The position numbers and the translations under genes are program-made. The notes beneath the pieces are model-generated. The model was not told the origin of the DNA and made no database searches. It saw nothing but the letters and a program-made list of their open reading frames with translations. Shown in pieces: positions 31,417 through 40,191 of a stretch of 53,801 nt of DNA. The stretch lies in NCBI GenBank assembly GCA_009779935.1, contig WRAX01000017.1:1-53801 (forward strand). The letters are read 5' to 3'. Source of the stretch: Defluviitaleaceae bacterium. Its GTDB lineage: Bacteria; Bacillota; Clostridia; Lachnospirales; WRAX01. Positions within the stretch are counted from its first letter, which is position 1, and every line of letters starts with the position of its first letter.

Positions 31417-31935
31417 CTAATCTCTTTCGATTTGGCTCGCCATAATTAGAATGTTTCCACTGCGTCTAATTATTTCAAATCCATGCCTTTGCCAAAAACT
31501 TATGCCTTTTGCATTATTTTCTATCACACCCAGCTGGACAGATTTGTAACCGGCCGACATGGCGGCATTAAGGACAGCATTAACTATATTGCTACCAATT
31601 TTTTTGCCGTGCAAACTACCATGTACCAGCAACAAACCAATCCAAAAGCTACCTTGCTCCGGAAAATTTTCTATCAAGTCCAAAACCGCTGTAATTTTGC
31701 CGCCTTGCCAAATGCCCACGTAAATCTTTTGTTCCATGGTGCAATTTGGTGGTATTGCGTCAATATCGTTTATGCTGCTTTCTATGGTGGCTTCTTTATT
31801 CTGTGTTAGTATAAAAAAGTCTTGGTTTGTGTTGTAAACTTCAAAGGCTTGTCCAAAGTTTTGCTTGGTTATGGGCATAACTTCGTATCCATCCAACCAT
31901 CCTTTTATTTTATTAAGAAAATTTTGTCTACTCAT
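31417..31935 (-). CDS. GNAT family N-acetyltransferase
   Basis: 172 residues. The GNAT core is visible as FWIGLLLVHGSLHGKKIGS (acetyl-CoA loop HGKKIGS) and IENNAKGISFWQRHGFEIIRR. The substrate is unknown. ATG 31935 lies in the last codons of the Dabb gene (8-base overlap), so it is translated by coupling; TTG 31944 is a less likely start. It closes the small cassette NTF2-like/Fos/Dabb/GNAT placed between nadK and recN. Confidence 0.85.
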   Translation of the reverse strand: MSRQNFLNKIKGWLDGYEVMPITKQNFGQAFEVYNTNQDFFILTQNKEATIESSINDIDAIPPNCTMEQKIYVGIWQGGKITAVLDLIENFPEQGSFWIGLLLVHGSLHGKKIGSNIVNAVLNAAMSAGYKSVQLGVIENNAKGISFWQRHGFEIIRRSGNILIMASQIERD

Positions 31936-32227
31936 AATAATCAACGCAGACCCGGTTTTGGGTTACACTAGCAACGAAGGCGGCAGCCCTTTGGTGTTCG
32001 GGGTGTACTTGGTATGCGGCAAGGGCCGCTTCGTCCTTAAACAGGCTGTCCAGTACAATATCTCTATTGCTGGTGGGCAGCATTTCTATGTTAACTTTAA
32101 TCTCCATAATTTCCGGAATGTGATTTTTAAGCCCTTCCAGCTCCATTTTCACCTTTTGGGCATTTTCCTTGTTTTCAGCATCCGTGAAGCCATCTTTATA
32201 ATTCCATGCTACAATGTGTCTTAACAT
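31928..32227 (-). CDS. Dabb family (stress-responsive A/B barrel) protein
   Basis: 99 residues with the dimeric alpha/beta barrel signature: MLRHIVAWNYKDG at the start, VNIEMLPTSNRDIVLDSLF in the middle, and AAYQVHPEHQRAAAFV near the end. Members are small stress-linked proteins or enzymes of unknown substrate. It begins 2 bases after the stop of the Fos-like gene and overlaps the GNAT gene by 8 bases. Confidence 0.9.
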   Translation of the reverse strand: MLRHIVAWNYKDGFTDAENKENAQKVKMELEGLKNHIPEIMEIKVNIEMLPTSNRDIVLDSLFKDEAALAAYQVHPEHQRAAAFVASVTQNRVCVDYYE

Positions 32228-32229
32228 AA

Positions 32230-32610
32230 TTAATCCCTCTCTTTGGAAAGCTTTTCTAAACGCTCTGTTAATATGCCCGTATGCAGTTCAAAAAGATTGT
32301 TATCAAAGTCGTAAAAATATATGGATGCGCCTTCATTTGCTTTGCGGGGGCGGCCTGGTTTGATTTCTGCACCAACCTTGTTTATTCGTGACAAATATTC
32401 ATCCATCTCCGTTTCTTTGATTTGGAAGGCGATATGGTTGTAGTTGCGCCGGGCATGCGGCTCGCCAAGGTTAAGTGCAACCCACAGGTCATTTACAAGA
32501 AAATATTTTACCGCAGAACTTGCATAAACCTCTTCTGCCCCAAAAATTGTGCGCCAAAACCACGCCGACTGCTCCAAATCTTTAACCACAAAGGTTATGT
32601 GGCTTATCAT
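32230..32610 (-). CDS. VOC-family fosfomycin resistance-like protein (FosX/FosB group)
   Basis: 126 residues. Metal ligands H4 (MISHITF), H59 (NYNHIAFQI) and E108 (NLFELHTG) occupy the places known for Fos enzymes, and RPRKANEGASIYFYDFDN followed by LTERLE is very like FosX. FosX hydrates the epoxide of fosfomycin, while FosB adds a thiol. From memory of FosX, its catalytic glutamate (E44 in Listeria) lies in a loop that is about seven residues shorter here, and valine takes its place; the loop length equals that of FosB. Activity is therefore uncertain. It overlaps the NTF2-like gene by 4 bases. Confidence 0.8.
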   Translation of the reverse strand: MISHITFVVKDLEQSAWFWRTIFGAEEVYASSAVKYFLVNDLWVALNLGEPHARRNYNHIAFQIKETEMDEYLSRINKVGAEIKPGRPRKANEGASIYFYDFDNNLFELHTGILTERLEKLSKERD

Positions 32611-32957
32611 CTGTAAAACCGCACACGGGTGATGATTTCTTCGTCAGCATCAACGGTGTAAACTGCCATAACATGTCCTTCACCATCTATGCCGTTTCTG
32701 CCCACAACCCGCTCTTCGTCAAAAACAAAATTACCAACAACACTGCGGTGTACAATTTTGCAATGCAGATTTGGTGATGCGGCAAACATTGCGCCATAAC
32801 GCTCCCGCATGGTTTTTCTGCCCTGCATTAGCAAGTTACCCTCTGCATCCTCGCAAATACAGTCCTCTGAAAAGCATATAACAAATTTGTTGATATCTCT
32901 ATTGTTATAAGCTTCTAATTGGGCTTCTACCGGCTTTAAGATTTTCTCGTTATTCAT
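32607..32957 (-). CDS. NTF2-like/SnoaL-like domain protein
   Basis: 116 residues with the cone-shaped NTF2-like fold pattern: an N-terminal helix (VEAQLEAYNNRDINKFV), then CFSEDCICEDAEGNLLMQG, RERYGAMFAASPNL and strands ending in IITRVRFYR. Such proteins are small enzymes or ligand binders; no substrate is assigned. GGAGGAG lies about 6 bases before ATG 32957. It is first in the coupled four-gene cassette; a 61-base gap separates it from the membrane protein gene upstream, with no clear promoter seen. Confidence 0.83.
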   Translation of the reverse strand: MNNEKILKPVEAQLEAYNNRDINKFVICFSEDCICEDAEGNLLMQGRKTMRERYGAMFAASPNLHCKIVHRSVVGNFVFDEERVVGRNGIDGEGHVMAVYTVDADEEIITRVRFYR

Positions 32958-33018
32958 AATATCTCCTCCTTAGTATCGTCTGCTTTGTTTGATGCGCTAA
33001 CCCCTTCCCTCTTGCTTA

Positions 33019-33471
33019 TTATCGGATAAAGTTTAACAACAATACCGCAAGGGCGAATGTGCCAATCACGCCGGTTACGCCAGAAACGTAGTGGGCAAAA
33101 ATAGCAAAATCTGTGTAGCTACCGCCACGCACGTGTATGTTAAAAGAATGGGTAAAATCCCAAAATTCCCGTGGGTATATAAAACCTGCAACACTTAAAA
33201 GCAGCAAAGGAAAAGCTACGATTATACACATTACCATAAGTCCGAAAGGGGCTGGGTCACCAGCTTGGTACCAGTTTATGTAAATTAGCACGGTCATCAC
33301 CCCAAATAAAATCCAAAGCCCAAGGGTGGCAAGCCACATAATAAGCCCTCTTTTGCCCGTGTCTTCCAATTTTCGGGCAAAACGAATCGCCGAACCTTCT
33401 CCATCTGCGGAATGGATGGATTTTAGCTCCTGCACCCGCCTTTCATGCTCATGTTTGTGATGGTCGAGCAT
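33019..33471 (-). CDS. Hypothetical membrane protein
   Basis: 150 residues. A charged, histidine-rich N-terminus (MLDHHKHEHERR) and an amphipathic segment precede three membrane segments (LIMWLATLGLWILFGVMTVL, LMVMCIIVAFPLLLLSVAGF, and a C-terminal GVIGTFALAVLLLNF). No family was recognised. GGGGGGG lies 7 bases before ATG 33471. It follows nadK by 14 bases, in the slot where argR is often found in related operons. Confidence 0.7.
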   Translation of the reverse strand: MLDHHKHEHERRVQELKSIHSADGEGSAIRFARKLEDTGKRGLIMWLATLGLWILFGVMTVLIYINWYQAGDPAPFGLMVMCIIVAFPLLLLSVAGFIYPREFWDFTHSFNIHVRGGSYTDFAIFAHYVSGVTGVIGTFALAVLLLNFIR

Positions 33472-33485
33472 ATCTGCGCCCCCCC

Positions 33486-34262
33486 TTATGTCATTTTTTT
33501 GCGGAATAGTTCGTAAAAGCTAAGGTTGCAGGTGCGGATGATGTTAGCGGTGTACTTAGATGCCTGCACAGTTATCTCAATAAACTTTTGTTTGGATTTT
33601 AAGATATACTCCCCGTCATATGCAATCATCAAATGTGGGGAATTTTCAAGCTTTATGGTGATAATGTCGCTATGGGACACCACCGCAGGCCGCCCGCTTA
33701 GTGAATGGGGGCAAATCGGCGTAATCGCTATCATCTGGGCATCGGGCTTTAATAGGGGGCCGCCTGCCGACAAGCTATATGCCGTTGAGCCTGTCGGCGT
33801 AGCAATCACAACCCCATCCGCACGAAAATCGTCCATATATTCGCTGTTAAGGTCGATATGGCAATGAACAAGGCGGGGGTTTTGCCCACGATGCACGGTA
33901 ATATCATTTAACGCCAGCAGGGGCGTGTCCGCTGTGGACAGGCGGGCTTCCAGCATCATGCGCCGCTCCACACGATAATTGCCTTTTAGAAGCCGCCCAA
34001 CGGCATCCAGTGCCTGTGTACCTTCTACATCAGTCAAATAGCCCACATTTCCGAGGTTTATGCCTAAAAGGGGTGTTCCCAGAGGGGCGGCGTGGCGGGC
34101 AGCAGCAAGCATTGTGCCGTCACCACCCAACACAATTGTGGCATCGGCAGGGGTTTCAATATCCACCACCAAATGCCCTGCATGCCGCACAAAATCTGCC
34201 AGTTGCCTGGTAACAACTTGGTCAATATCCTTATCCAAATTTGTGTAAAAGCTTATTTTCAT
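33486..34262 (-). CDS. nadK: NAD kinase
   Basis: 258 residues. The GGDGT motif is at 46-50, followed by GINLGNVGYLTD, the NE/D loop LNDITVHRG and the glycine-rich TGSTAYSLSAGGP. The enzyme makes NADP from NAD and ATP. ATG 34262 overlaps the TGA of the methyltransferase gene by one base (TGATG). Its place after tlyA and before recN is conserved in Firmicutes, though here separated from tlyA by the methyltransferase. Confidence 0.96.
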   Translation of the reverse strand: MKISFYTNLDKDIDQVVTRQLADFVRHAGHLVVDIETPADATIVLGGDGTMLAAARHAAPLGTPLLGINLGNVGYLTDVEGTQALDAVGRLLKGNYRVERRMMLEARLSTADTPLLALNDITVHRGQNPRLVHCHIDLNSEYMDDFRADGVVIATPTGSTAYSLSAGGPLLKPDAQMIAITPICPHSLSGRPAVVSHSDIITIKLENSPHLMIAYDGEYILKSKQKFIEITVQASKYTANIIRTCNLSFYELFRKKMT

Positions 34263-35053
34263 CAAATTTTCTCCGATATTAGGAAATATGATAGAGGCAT
34301 CCCTTTGCCGTCATACACATCGGTGTTGCCGGAAACGCTGTAATCATATTCGCACAAACGCACGGTTTTTAAGCCATTTGCCGCCATTGCATTGATAATG
34401 CTGCCCATGGTATGGGAAAAGCTGGTAAAAGTGCTGGACTGCTGTTGGCCGGAAATATATGCCATACTGCTTGTTATCCACGGGTCGCTACGGAAATAGG
34501 AGTAGGTGAATTTGTTAGGATTTTCCCCATCAAACCCCTCCTCGTCGGGATAGGGCAGCATAAATTCAAATGGATGAATTTCGTACATAATTACCACCCC
34601 GCCGCCTTTTAGGCATTTGGACGCCTTTTCATAAAACAAGGTTAAATCTTCAAACCAGCAAATTGCGCCGATTGTAAGAAGCACCACATCAAATTGATTA
34701 TGATATTTATCGGGTATATCCAAAATATTACATGCGACAAATTCGCAACCCTTTATCCCTGCTTTTTCGGTAGTTTCACGGGCTTGCTCTATGATGTTTT
34801 CTGCTATGTCAAAACCCACGGCACGCTCCACACCCAGCCCCGTCAGAGACAGCAACTCCCGCCCGTTATTACAGCAAAAATGCGCCACCGACTTGCCTGT
34901 GAAGTTGATTTTTTCAAGCTCTGCCTTCATGTCGTCGGTGAAAAAAGGTAATTTCTCATTTTTTAGCTTTATATGGTTTTCGTCACCAAAGTTTTCTTTG
35001 CGGTTGTCAAAGGCCTGTTCCCAAGCCCGCTTGTTGGCTTCTGTATATTCCAT
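34262..35053 (-). CDS. Class I SAM-dependent methyltransferase
   Basis: 263 residues from ATG 35053, with AAGGAG 7 bases before. Motif I reads VAHFCCNNGRELLSL, followed by VGFDIAENIIEQA and the acidic post-motif VACNILDI, then VVLLTIGAICWF and the C-terminal PLSYFLISEKI. The first glycine-rich motif is unusual (HFCCNNGRE instead of DLGCGxG) but is known in a subgroup of small-molecule methyltransferases. The substrate is unknown. It is inserted between tlyA (1-base gap) and nadK (1-base overlap). Confidence 0.87.
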   Translation of the reverse strand: MEYTEANKRAWEQAFDNRKENFGDENHIKLKNEKLPFFTDDMKAELEKINFTGKSVAHFCCNNGRELLSLTGLGVERAVGFDIAENIIEQARETTEKAGIKGCEFVACNILDIPDKYHNQFDVVLLTIGAICWFEDLTLFYEKASKCLKGGGVVIMYEIHPFEFMLPYPDEEGFDGENPNKFTYSYFRSDPWITSSMAYISGQQQSSTFTSFSHTMGSIINAMAANGLKTVRLCEYDYSVSGNTDVYDGKGMPLSYFLISEKI

Positions 35054-35054
35054 A

Positions 35055-35786
35055 CTACTTCTCCTTTTCAAATAACAATAAATATTCTTCATTGCCGTTT
35101 TGGCCTGTGATAGGTGAGGTTTCAAGGTTTTTTGGCACCAGTCCGGCATCGTTTGCCGCCTGTTGCACCTTTTTGATGGCAGCAAGGCGGTCTTTTGGGT
35201 CTTTTATTACGCCCCGCTTATCCACCTTGCCCGGCCCTGCTTCGAATTGGGGCTTTACCAGCAACACACCTTTGCCACCTACCGCTAAAAGTTCTGCAAT
35301 TTTAGGCAATATTAGTGTGATGGAAATGAATGACAAGTCTGCGGCAACGAATTGAGGTGCAAAGGGCATGTCATCAGCTAATAAGTCCCGTATATCCAGC
35401 CCTTCACGTGATATTACACGAGGGTTAGCAAGCATTTTGTTCGACATCTGTCCACGCCCATTTTCCACGGCAAACACGGCCTTTGCGCCATGTTGCAACA
35501 TGCAATCGGTAAACCCGCCTGTGGATGCACCAATGTCCATGCACAGCAAACCCTGCAAATCCAGCTTAAATACCTGCAAAGCGTGGGTCAGCTTAACCCC
35601 GCCACGGGAAACAAATTGGGGGGCTTGCCCATCCACACAAACCCCTGTATCTACCGGAAATTTTGCGCCAGCCTTGGTTTGGGGCTTGCCATTTATCTTT
35701 ACCTTGCCCGCCAAAATCAATTCCTTGGCATATTCCCTGGATACGTCCAAAAGGGCGCAAACAAGGGCATCTAAACGCTTATCCAC
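35055..35786 (-). CDS. tlyA: TlyA family rRNA 2'-O-methyltransferase
   Basis: 243 residues. N-terminal S4 RNA-binding domain (VDKRLDALVCALL, AKELILAGKVKING) up to about residue 60, then an FtsJ-like methyltransferase with MDIGASTGGFTDCML and KPQFEAGPGKVDKRGVI. TlyA methylates ribose in 16S/23S rRNA and affects capreomycin sensitivity in mycobacteria. GTG 35786 lies within the last codons of dxs (8-base overlap) after a GGAG site; this start gives the family N-terminus, whereas the longer open frame does not. Confidence 0.95.
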   Translation of the reverse strand: MDKRLDALVCALLDVSREYAKELILAGKVKINGKPQTKAGAKFPVDTGVCVDGQAPQFVSRGGVKLTHALQVFKLDLQGLLCMDIGASTGGFTDCMLQHGAKAVFAVENGRGQMSNKMLANPRVISREGLDIRDLLADDMPFAPQFVAADLSFISITLILPKIAELLAVGGKGVLLVKPQFEAGPGKVDKRGVIKDPKDRLAAIKKVQQAANDAGLVPKNLETSPITGQNGNEEYLLLFEKEK

Positions 35787-37632
35787 CCTGCACAATCTCC
35801 AAACATTTTTTGTACATACTGTCCCCATCCAGTTCCAATTTATTAAAAATTTCCTGCCGTGTGCCTTGGGGTGGAAAACCACCCGTGATGGCGAAATGAT
35901 ACACTTTGGGGGCAGTTACACCAAGGACTTTAAGACGGGTTGCGAAATATTGACCAAAGCCACCTTGAAGCACATTTTCTTCCATTGTAAAAATATGGGT
36001 GTAGTTTGCAAGCTCCTCAATCTGGTCATCCTTTAAGTTGTTGGCAAAACGGGGGTTTATCAAGGTTGCCCCCAGCCTTTGCGCTACCTTCGCCCCTTTG
36101 TCCACCATAGCACCAAGGGCGATTATTGCCACATTTTCACCTTTTTCTAAAATTTCCCATTCACCAAATCTTAAAGTAGCCAATGCATCCGCATATAGCT
36201 CAGAATCCGCATCCTTTGGGTATCGTATAGCAACAGGGGCGTTCAGCTCTATGGCAAAATCCATCATAGCTGATAATTCCGCACCGTTGCGGGGTGCCAG
36301 CACCGTCATATTAGGCATGTGGGATAGGTAAGAAATGTCAAAAATCCCCTGATGGGTTTCCCCGTCACCCGGCACAATACCTGCCCTATCCAGTGCAAAA
36401 ACTACCGGTAAATTTTGTATGCAAACATCATGTATTACTTGGTCATAAGCCCGTTGTAAAAATGTGGAATATATGGCCACAACCGGTCGCAACCCACTTT
36501 TTGCCATGGATGCGGCAAAGGTAACGGCATGCCCTTCCGCAATTGCCACATCAAAAAACCGCTTGGGAAATCCTTTTGCAAACCCCGTTAAGCCAGTGCC
36601 GGCAGGCATTGCGGCAGTTATGGCAACCACCCGCTCATCCTGCATACCAATTTCTACCATTTTTTTGCCAAAGTTATCGGTAAAAGTGGTTTTTTTGGCG
36701 GCATTAAGTGGCTTGCCTGTTTTTACATCAAAGGGCTCCACCCCATGAAATCTGGCGCTTTCCCTTTCGGCAGGGGCATAACCCTTACCCTTTTGGGTAA
36801 CCACATGCAGAAGCACAGGCCCACCCACTTGCTGTATATTTTTCAAAACTTCAATCACTTGTGCTAAATTATGCCCGTCAATTGGTCCGTAATACTTAAA
36901 GCCAAGCTCCTCAAACAAAATGCCGGTTTGCAACAGGTATTTCAGCTTGGTTTTAGTGTTGTGTATGGTTTTTTCTGCTAATTTGCCTATTGCGGGCACG
37001 CCTTCCAAAAAGCTTTGCACGCCCCGTTTTGCGCCGATATAGGATGGCGAGGTGCGTATGCCGTCCAAATAACCACTAAGCGCACCTACGTTTTCGGATA
37101 TTGACATATTATTGTCATTAAGCACCACCAGTAAATCAGCCGGGCTGCGCCCTATATTGTTCATCCCTTCCAGTGCAAGCCCGCTGGTTATGGCACCATC
37201 GCCCACCACGGCCACAACTTTGTGGTTTTGCCCCAGCAAATCACGGCTAACGGCCATACCGTGGGCAACTGATAAAGAGGTGGAACTATGCCCAACATCA
37301 AAAGCATCATGGGGACTTTCGTCGGATTTGATAAAGCCTGACAAGCCGTCCAGCTGGCGCAAGGTTTCAAATTTATCCCGCCGCCCTGTCAAAATTTTGT
37401 GGGGATAGCATTGATGTCCCACATCCCACACAATCTTATCCATTGGGGAGTTAAGGCAAAAATGTAAGGCGATGGCAATTTCCACCACCCCTAAGTTGGA
37501 CGCAAGATGCCCCCCCGTTTTAGATACCGAGCGCACCAAAAAATCCCGCATTTCCGCTGCCAAGGCGTTTAGTTGGGTTATTTTTAGTCCCCTTAAATCA
37601 GCAGGGCCGTTAATTTTATCCAAGTATCTCAT
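35779..37632 (-). CDS. dxs: 1-deoxy-D-xylulose-5-phosphate synthase
   Basis: 617 residues, full length. TPP binding motif VGDGAITSGLALEGMNN, the H in DVGHQCYPHKI, the transketolase-like DRAGIVPGDGETHQG segment and the C-terminal transketolase domain are all present. It forms DXP from pyruvate and glyceraldehyde 3-phosphate, the first step of the MEP route, so this organism makes isoprenoids by that pathway. The start overlaps ispA by 4 bases (ATGA). Confidence 0.97.
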   Translation of the reverse strand: MRYLDKINGPADLRGLKITQLNALAAEMRDFLVRSVSKTGGHLASNLGVVEIAIALHFCLNSPMDKIVWDVGHQCYPHKILTGRRDKFETLRQLDGLSGFIKSDESPHDAFDVGHSSTSLSVAHGMAVSRDLLGQNHKVVAVVGDGAITSGLALEGMNNIGRSPADLLVVLNDNNMSISENVGALSGYLDGIRTSPSYIGAKRGVQSFLEGVPAIGKLAEKTIHNTKTKLKYLLQTGILFEELGFKYYGPIDGHNLAQVIEVLKNIQQVGGPVLLHVVTQKGKGYAPAERESARFHGVEPFDVKTGKPLNAAKKTTFTDNFGKKMVEIGMQDERVVAITAAMPAGTGLTGFAKGFPKRFFDVAIAEGHAVTFAASMAKSGLRPVVAIYSTFLQRAYDQVIHDVCIQNLPVVFALDRAGIVPGDGETHQGIFDISYLSHMPNMTVLAPRNGAELSAMMDFAIELNAPVAIRYPKDADSELYADALATLRFGEWEILEKGENVAIIALGAMVDKGAKVAQRLGATLINPRFANNLKDDQIEELANYTHIFTMEENVLQGGFGQYFATRLKVLGVTAPKVYHFAITGGFPPQGTRQEIFNKLELDGDSMYKKCLEIVQGG

Positions 37633-38414
37633 GTAACAATCCTTTCAATTAAGGCCGCCAAAAAATCACCTTTCGGTTGGCTTTTAATCCATCCCAAATG
37701 CCCACCCATATCAGGCGGGGCAATTTTGCCTGCATTCGGGTCTTTGTCCGCAATATCATCCAGGGCTTGAAAGGCAAAACCAAGGTCGCACCCAATTTTC
37801 ACCATTTTGTCCACAGTGTTTTCGTCAGCATTTGCACATAGCGCACCTGCACCAAACGCCGCCATAAACAGCTTTGCTGTTTTATTTTTGTAAATATATT
37901 CCAATTGTGCATGGGTGGTTGGCTCGCCTGCAAGTTTTATGTCAACGGCCTGCCCGCCAACCATACCCAAAGCCCCCGCATTACGTGCAATTTTTGCCAT
38001 TGCACGTAAAAAGTTTGGGTGAGGGTTATCCACGCAAAAATCCGCCATAATCTCAAAAGCACGGTTTAGCAGGGCATCTCCTGCCAAAATTGCCATCCCT
38101 TCCCCAAAAACCTTGTGGTTGGTGGGTTTGCCACGGCGCAAATCGTCATCATCCATGGCAGGCAAATCGTCATGGATTAGGGAGTAGGTGTGTATCATTT
38201 CCAGCCCACAGGCAAAGGGCAGGGCGTGGCTTGGGTTGCCGTCCAGCATTTTACAAGCGGACAGCAAAATAACACTGCGCAACCGCTTGCCGCCGCCAAA
38301 AAGGCTGTACTCCATGGCTTTGCGCAAATCATCAGGTATATCAAGTTCCATGTATTTTCTCAGCCCGTTATTAACGGCCTCAATTTTCTCTGTCAGTTCC
38401 GCATTAAAACTCAT
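37629..38414 (-). CDS. ispA: Farnesyl/geranylgeranyl diphosphate synthase
   Basis: 261 residues from ATG 38414 (AAAGGTGG upstream). The aspartate-rich motifs are DDLPAMDDDDLRRGKPTNH and DDIADKDPNAG, and the GGGKRLR substrate loop is near residue 44. It condenses IPP with allylic diphosphates and fits directly next to dxs. It overlaps xseB by 11 bases. The C-terminus is shorter than in many IspA proteins (the end reads LIERIVT). Confidence 0.95.
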   Translation of the reverse strand: MSFNAELTEKIEAVNNGLRKYMELDIPDDLRKAMEYSLFGGGKRLRSVILLSACKMLDGNPSHALPFACGLEMIHTYSLIHDDLPAMDDDDLRRGKPTNHKVFGEGMAILAGDALLNRAFEIMADFCVDNPHPNFLRAMAKIARNAGALGMVGGQAVDIKLAGEPTTHAQLEYIYKNKTAKLFMAAFGAGALCANADENTVDKMVKIGCDLGFAFQALDDIADKDPNAGKIAPPDMGGHLGWIKSQPKGDFLAALIERIVT

Positions 38415-38637
38415 TTTTACCACCTTTGAAAGGTGTTAGCACAAAGCCTTCTTCCGACTGTTGCAACACCATCACTTCCGCCTCAATGCCATTCAAAACA
38501 GCGGCACAATCGGCCGCAAGGGCAATACCTTCTTTGTATAAAGCCAGCGACTGTTCCAATGGGGTGTCGCCCCCCTCGATTTGGTCAATAATCTCGTCCA
38601 AGCGTTGTATACCGCCTTCAAAATCAAAATTACTCAT
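38404..38637 (-). CDS. xseB: Exodeoxyribonuclease VII small subunit
   Basis: 77 residues. FEGGIQRLDEIIDQIEGGDTPLEQSLALYKEG is the family core (seen in part as DTPLEQSLALYKEG). It binds XseA in the single-strand-specific exonuclease VII. The start overlaps the xseA stop by 4 bases. Confidence 0.95.
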   Translation of the reverse strand: MSNFDFEGGIQRLDEIIDQIEGGDTPLEQSLALYKEGIALAADCAAVLNGIEAEVMVLQQSEEGFVLTPFKGGKNEF

Positions 38638-39749
38638 AATATCTCCGCTTCCCGCTTAATATCTTGAAATTGCAAGGTAATGCGTTGTCCGGGTGTTAGC
38701 CCTGCCCCATTTTTTATAACAGCTTCATCATAACTTTCCACCAGCACAAAACCACGGCGCAACACCGCCATGGGGCTGACTTTCTCCAAAATATCACCCT
38801 TTGCTGTTAGATTGTGCTTGGCACCCTCCAAACGCCGCAAAAAAGCACCATGCAAGGCGTTTGTGCGCATTTGTAAACGCATGGGCAACCTATCAATCTT
38901 TTTTACCAGTGCAGAGCCAAGCCTATCCACCCCATCCTGCAAAAGCCCTGCCATTGTGCCCAGATGAGGCGTTGCCACTTCCGCCGCCTGGGTTGGTGTG
39001 GCACAGCGCAAATCTGCAGCAAAATCACATAAAGTAAAGTCGGTTTCGTGCCCAACAGCGGAAATTGTGGGTATTTTAGACGAATATACCGCCCTTGCCA
39101 CAATTTCGCTGTTAAATGCCCACAAATCTTCAGCAGAGCCGCCGCCGCGACCCACAATCAGCACATCTGCGCCGCTTTGGGCGTTGGCAAGCTTGATGGC
39201 TTCCACAATTTCTTGCGGGGCTCTGTCCCCTTGTACAAGGGCAGGGATAATTAAAACCCCCGCCATTGGGTTGCGGGTGCGGATTATTTTTAGCATATCC
39301 GCCACCGCCGCCCCCGTAGGCGACGTAACAATAGCGATTTTGCGGGCAAAACGGGGGATTGGCCGTTGGTTTGCAAAAACCCCTTCTGCCAGCAACTTTT
39401 CCTTTAACTTTTCCAGTGATTGGTAGATATTTCCTTCTCCCGAAAGATGTAAAAATTCACCAATCAAGCGCATATCCCCGCTTTTTTTATAAAGGGATAC
39501 CCGCCCATAAATCCGCACCAAATCCCCATTTTTCGGGGCAAAGGGCAACTCGTCCGCTTCGTTTTTGAAGATTACACAACGTAAGGCAGCCTCCTCGTCT
39601 TTTAACGTAAAAAACAAATGCCCGCTACCGTGGCGCACAAAGCCCGAAATCTCACCCTCTACCCACAAACTGCACAGCAGCATGTCATCTTCCAATAAAT
39701 CCTTAATATATTCGGCAATTTTGGATACTTTGTAGGCTTTAACTTTCAC
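38634..39749 (-). CDS. xseA: Exodeoxyribonuclease VII large subunit
   Basis: 371 residues from GTG 39749, which has AAAGGCGG 7 bases upstream and lies in the nusB end (11-base overlap). N-terminal OB fold (SLWVEGEISGFVRHGSGHLFF), then the catalytic region with VTSPTGAAVADML, RGGGSAEDLWAFN and GHETDFTLCDFAADLRCATPT (the last read in part). Coiled coil follows. It is slightly shorter than many XseA proteins (about 400-450). Confidence 0.95.
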   Translation of the reverse strand: MKVKAYKVSKIAEYIKDLLEDDMLLCSLWVEGEISGFVRHGSGHLFFTLKDEEAALRCVIFKNEADELPFAPKNGDLVRIYGRVSLYKKSGDMRLIGEFLHLSGEGNIYQSLEKLKEKLLAEGVFANQRPIPRFARKIAIVTSPTGAAVADMLKIIRTRNPMAGVLIIPALVQGDRAPQEIVEAIKLANAQSGADVLIVGRGGGSAEDLWAFNSEIVARAVYSSKIPTISAVGHETDFTLCDFAADLRCATPTQAAEVATPHLGTMAGLLQDGVDRLGSALVKKIDRLPMRLQMRTNALHGAFLRRLEGAKHNLTAKGDILEKVSPMAVLRRGFVLVESYDEAVIKNGAGLTPGQRITLQFQDIKREAEIL

Positions 39750-40191
39750 TTTTTTTCCGCCTTTCAGCTTGGGCGGCGGCTTTGCGGCGCACACCTTCCA
39801 AAATGCCGTTTACAAATTTGCCCGCTTCCTCTCCGGAAAATTCCTTGGCAATATCCACCGCCTCGTTAATGGCCACGGCGGCCTCTATATCTTTTTCGTG
39901 CAAAATTTCAAAAATCGCCAGCCGCATAATGGCAAGGTCAATTTTATCAATACGGTGCAAATCCCAGTCTACTGCTGTTTTGTTAATAATACGGTCAATT
40001 TTTTCCAAATTGACAAAAACGCCGTCATAGATGCGGCGTACATAATCAGGCTCGCTAAAGCCCAGGTCTGCCACTTCCCAGGCAAGCCATTCGCTGTAAT
40101 AATCCAAATCCATAGGGCTATCAGGCTGAAAATCCCTTGCAAAAATCAGGCATAGGGCATGCCGCCTGTCGGTTCTTCGTGCCGCCCGCAT
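39739..40191 (-). CDS. nusB: Transcription antitermination factor NusB
   Basis: 150 residues, all helical, with the C-terminal family core DLAIMRLAIFEILHEKDI, AVAINEAVDIAKEFSGEEAG and FVNGILEGV. It supports antitermination on rRNA operons with NusE. The tail is rich in Arg/Lys/Ala. ATG 40191 shares one base with the stop of the Asp23-family gene (TAATG). Confidence 0.95.
   Translation of the reverse strand: MRAARRTDRRHALCLIFARDFQPDSPMDLDYYSEWLAWEVADLGFSEPDYVRRIYDGVFVNLEKIDRIINKTAVDWDLHRIDKIDLAIMRLAIFEILHEKDIEAAVAINEAVDIAKEFSGEEAGKFVNGILEGVRRKAAAQAERRKKSES

Noticed and set aside
35368-36036. 222-residue plus-strand open frame opposite tlyA and dxs
   Set aside because: Both opposite genes are certain; the frame crosses their overlap and shows no domain features.
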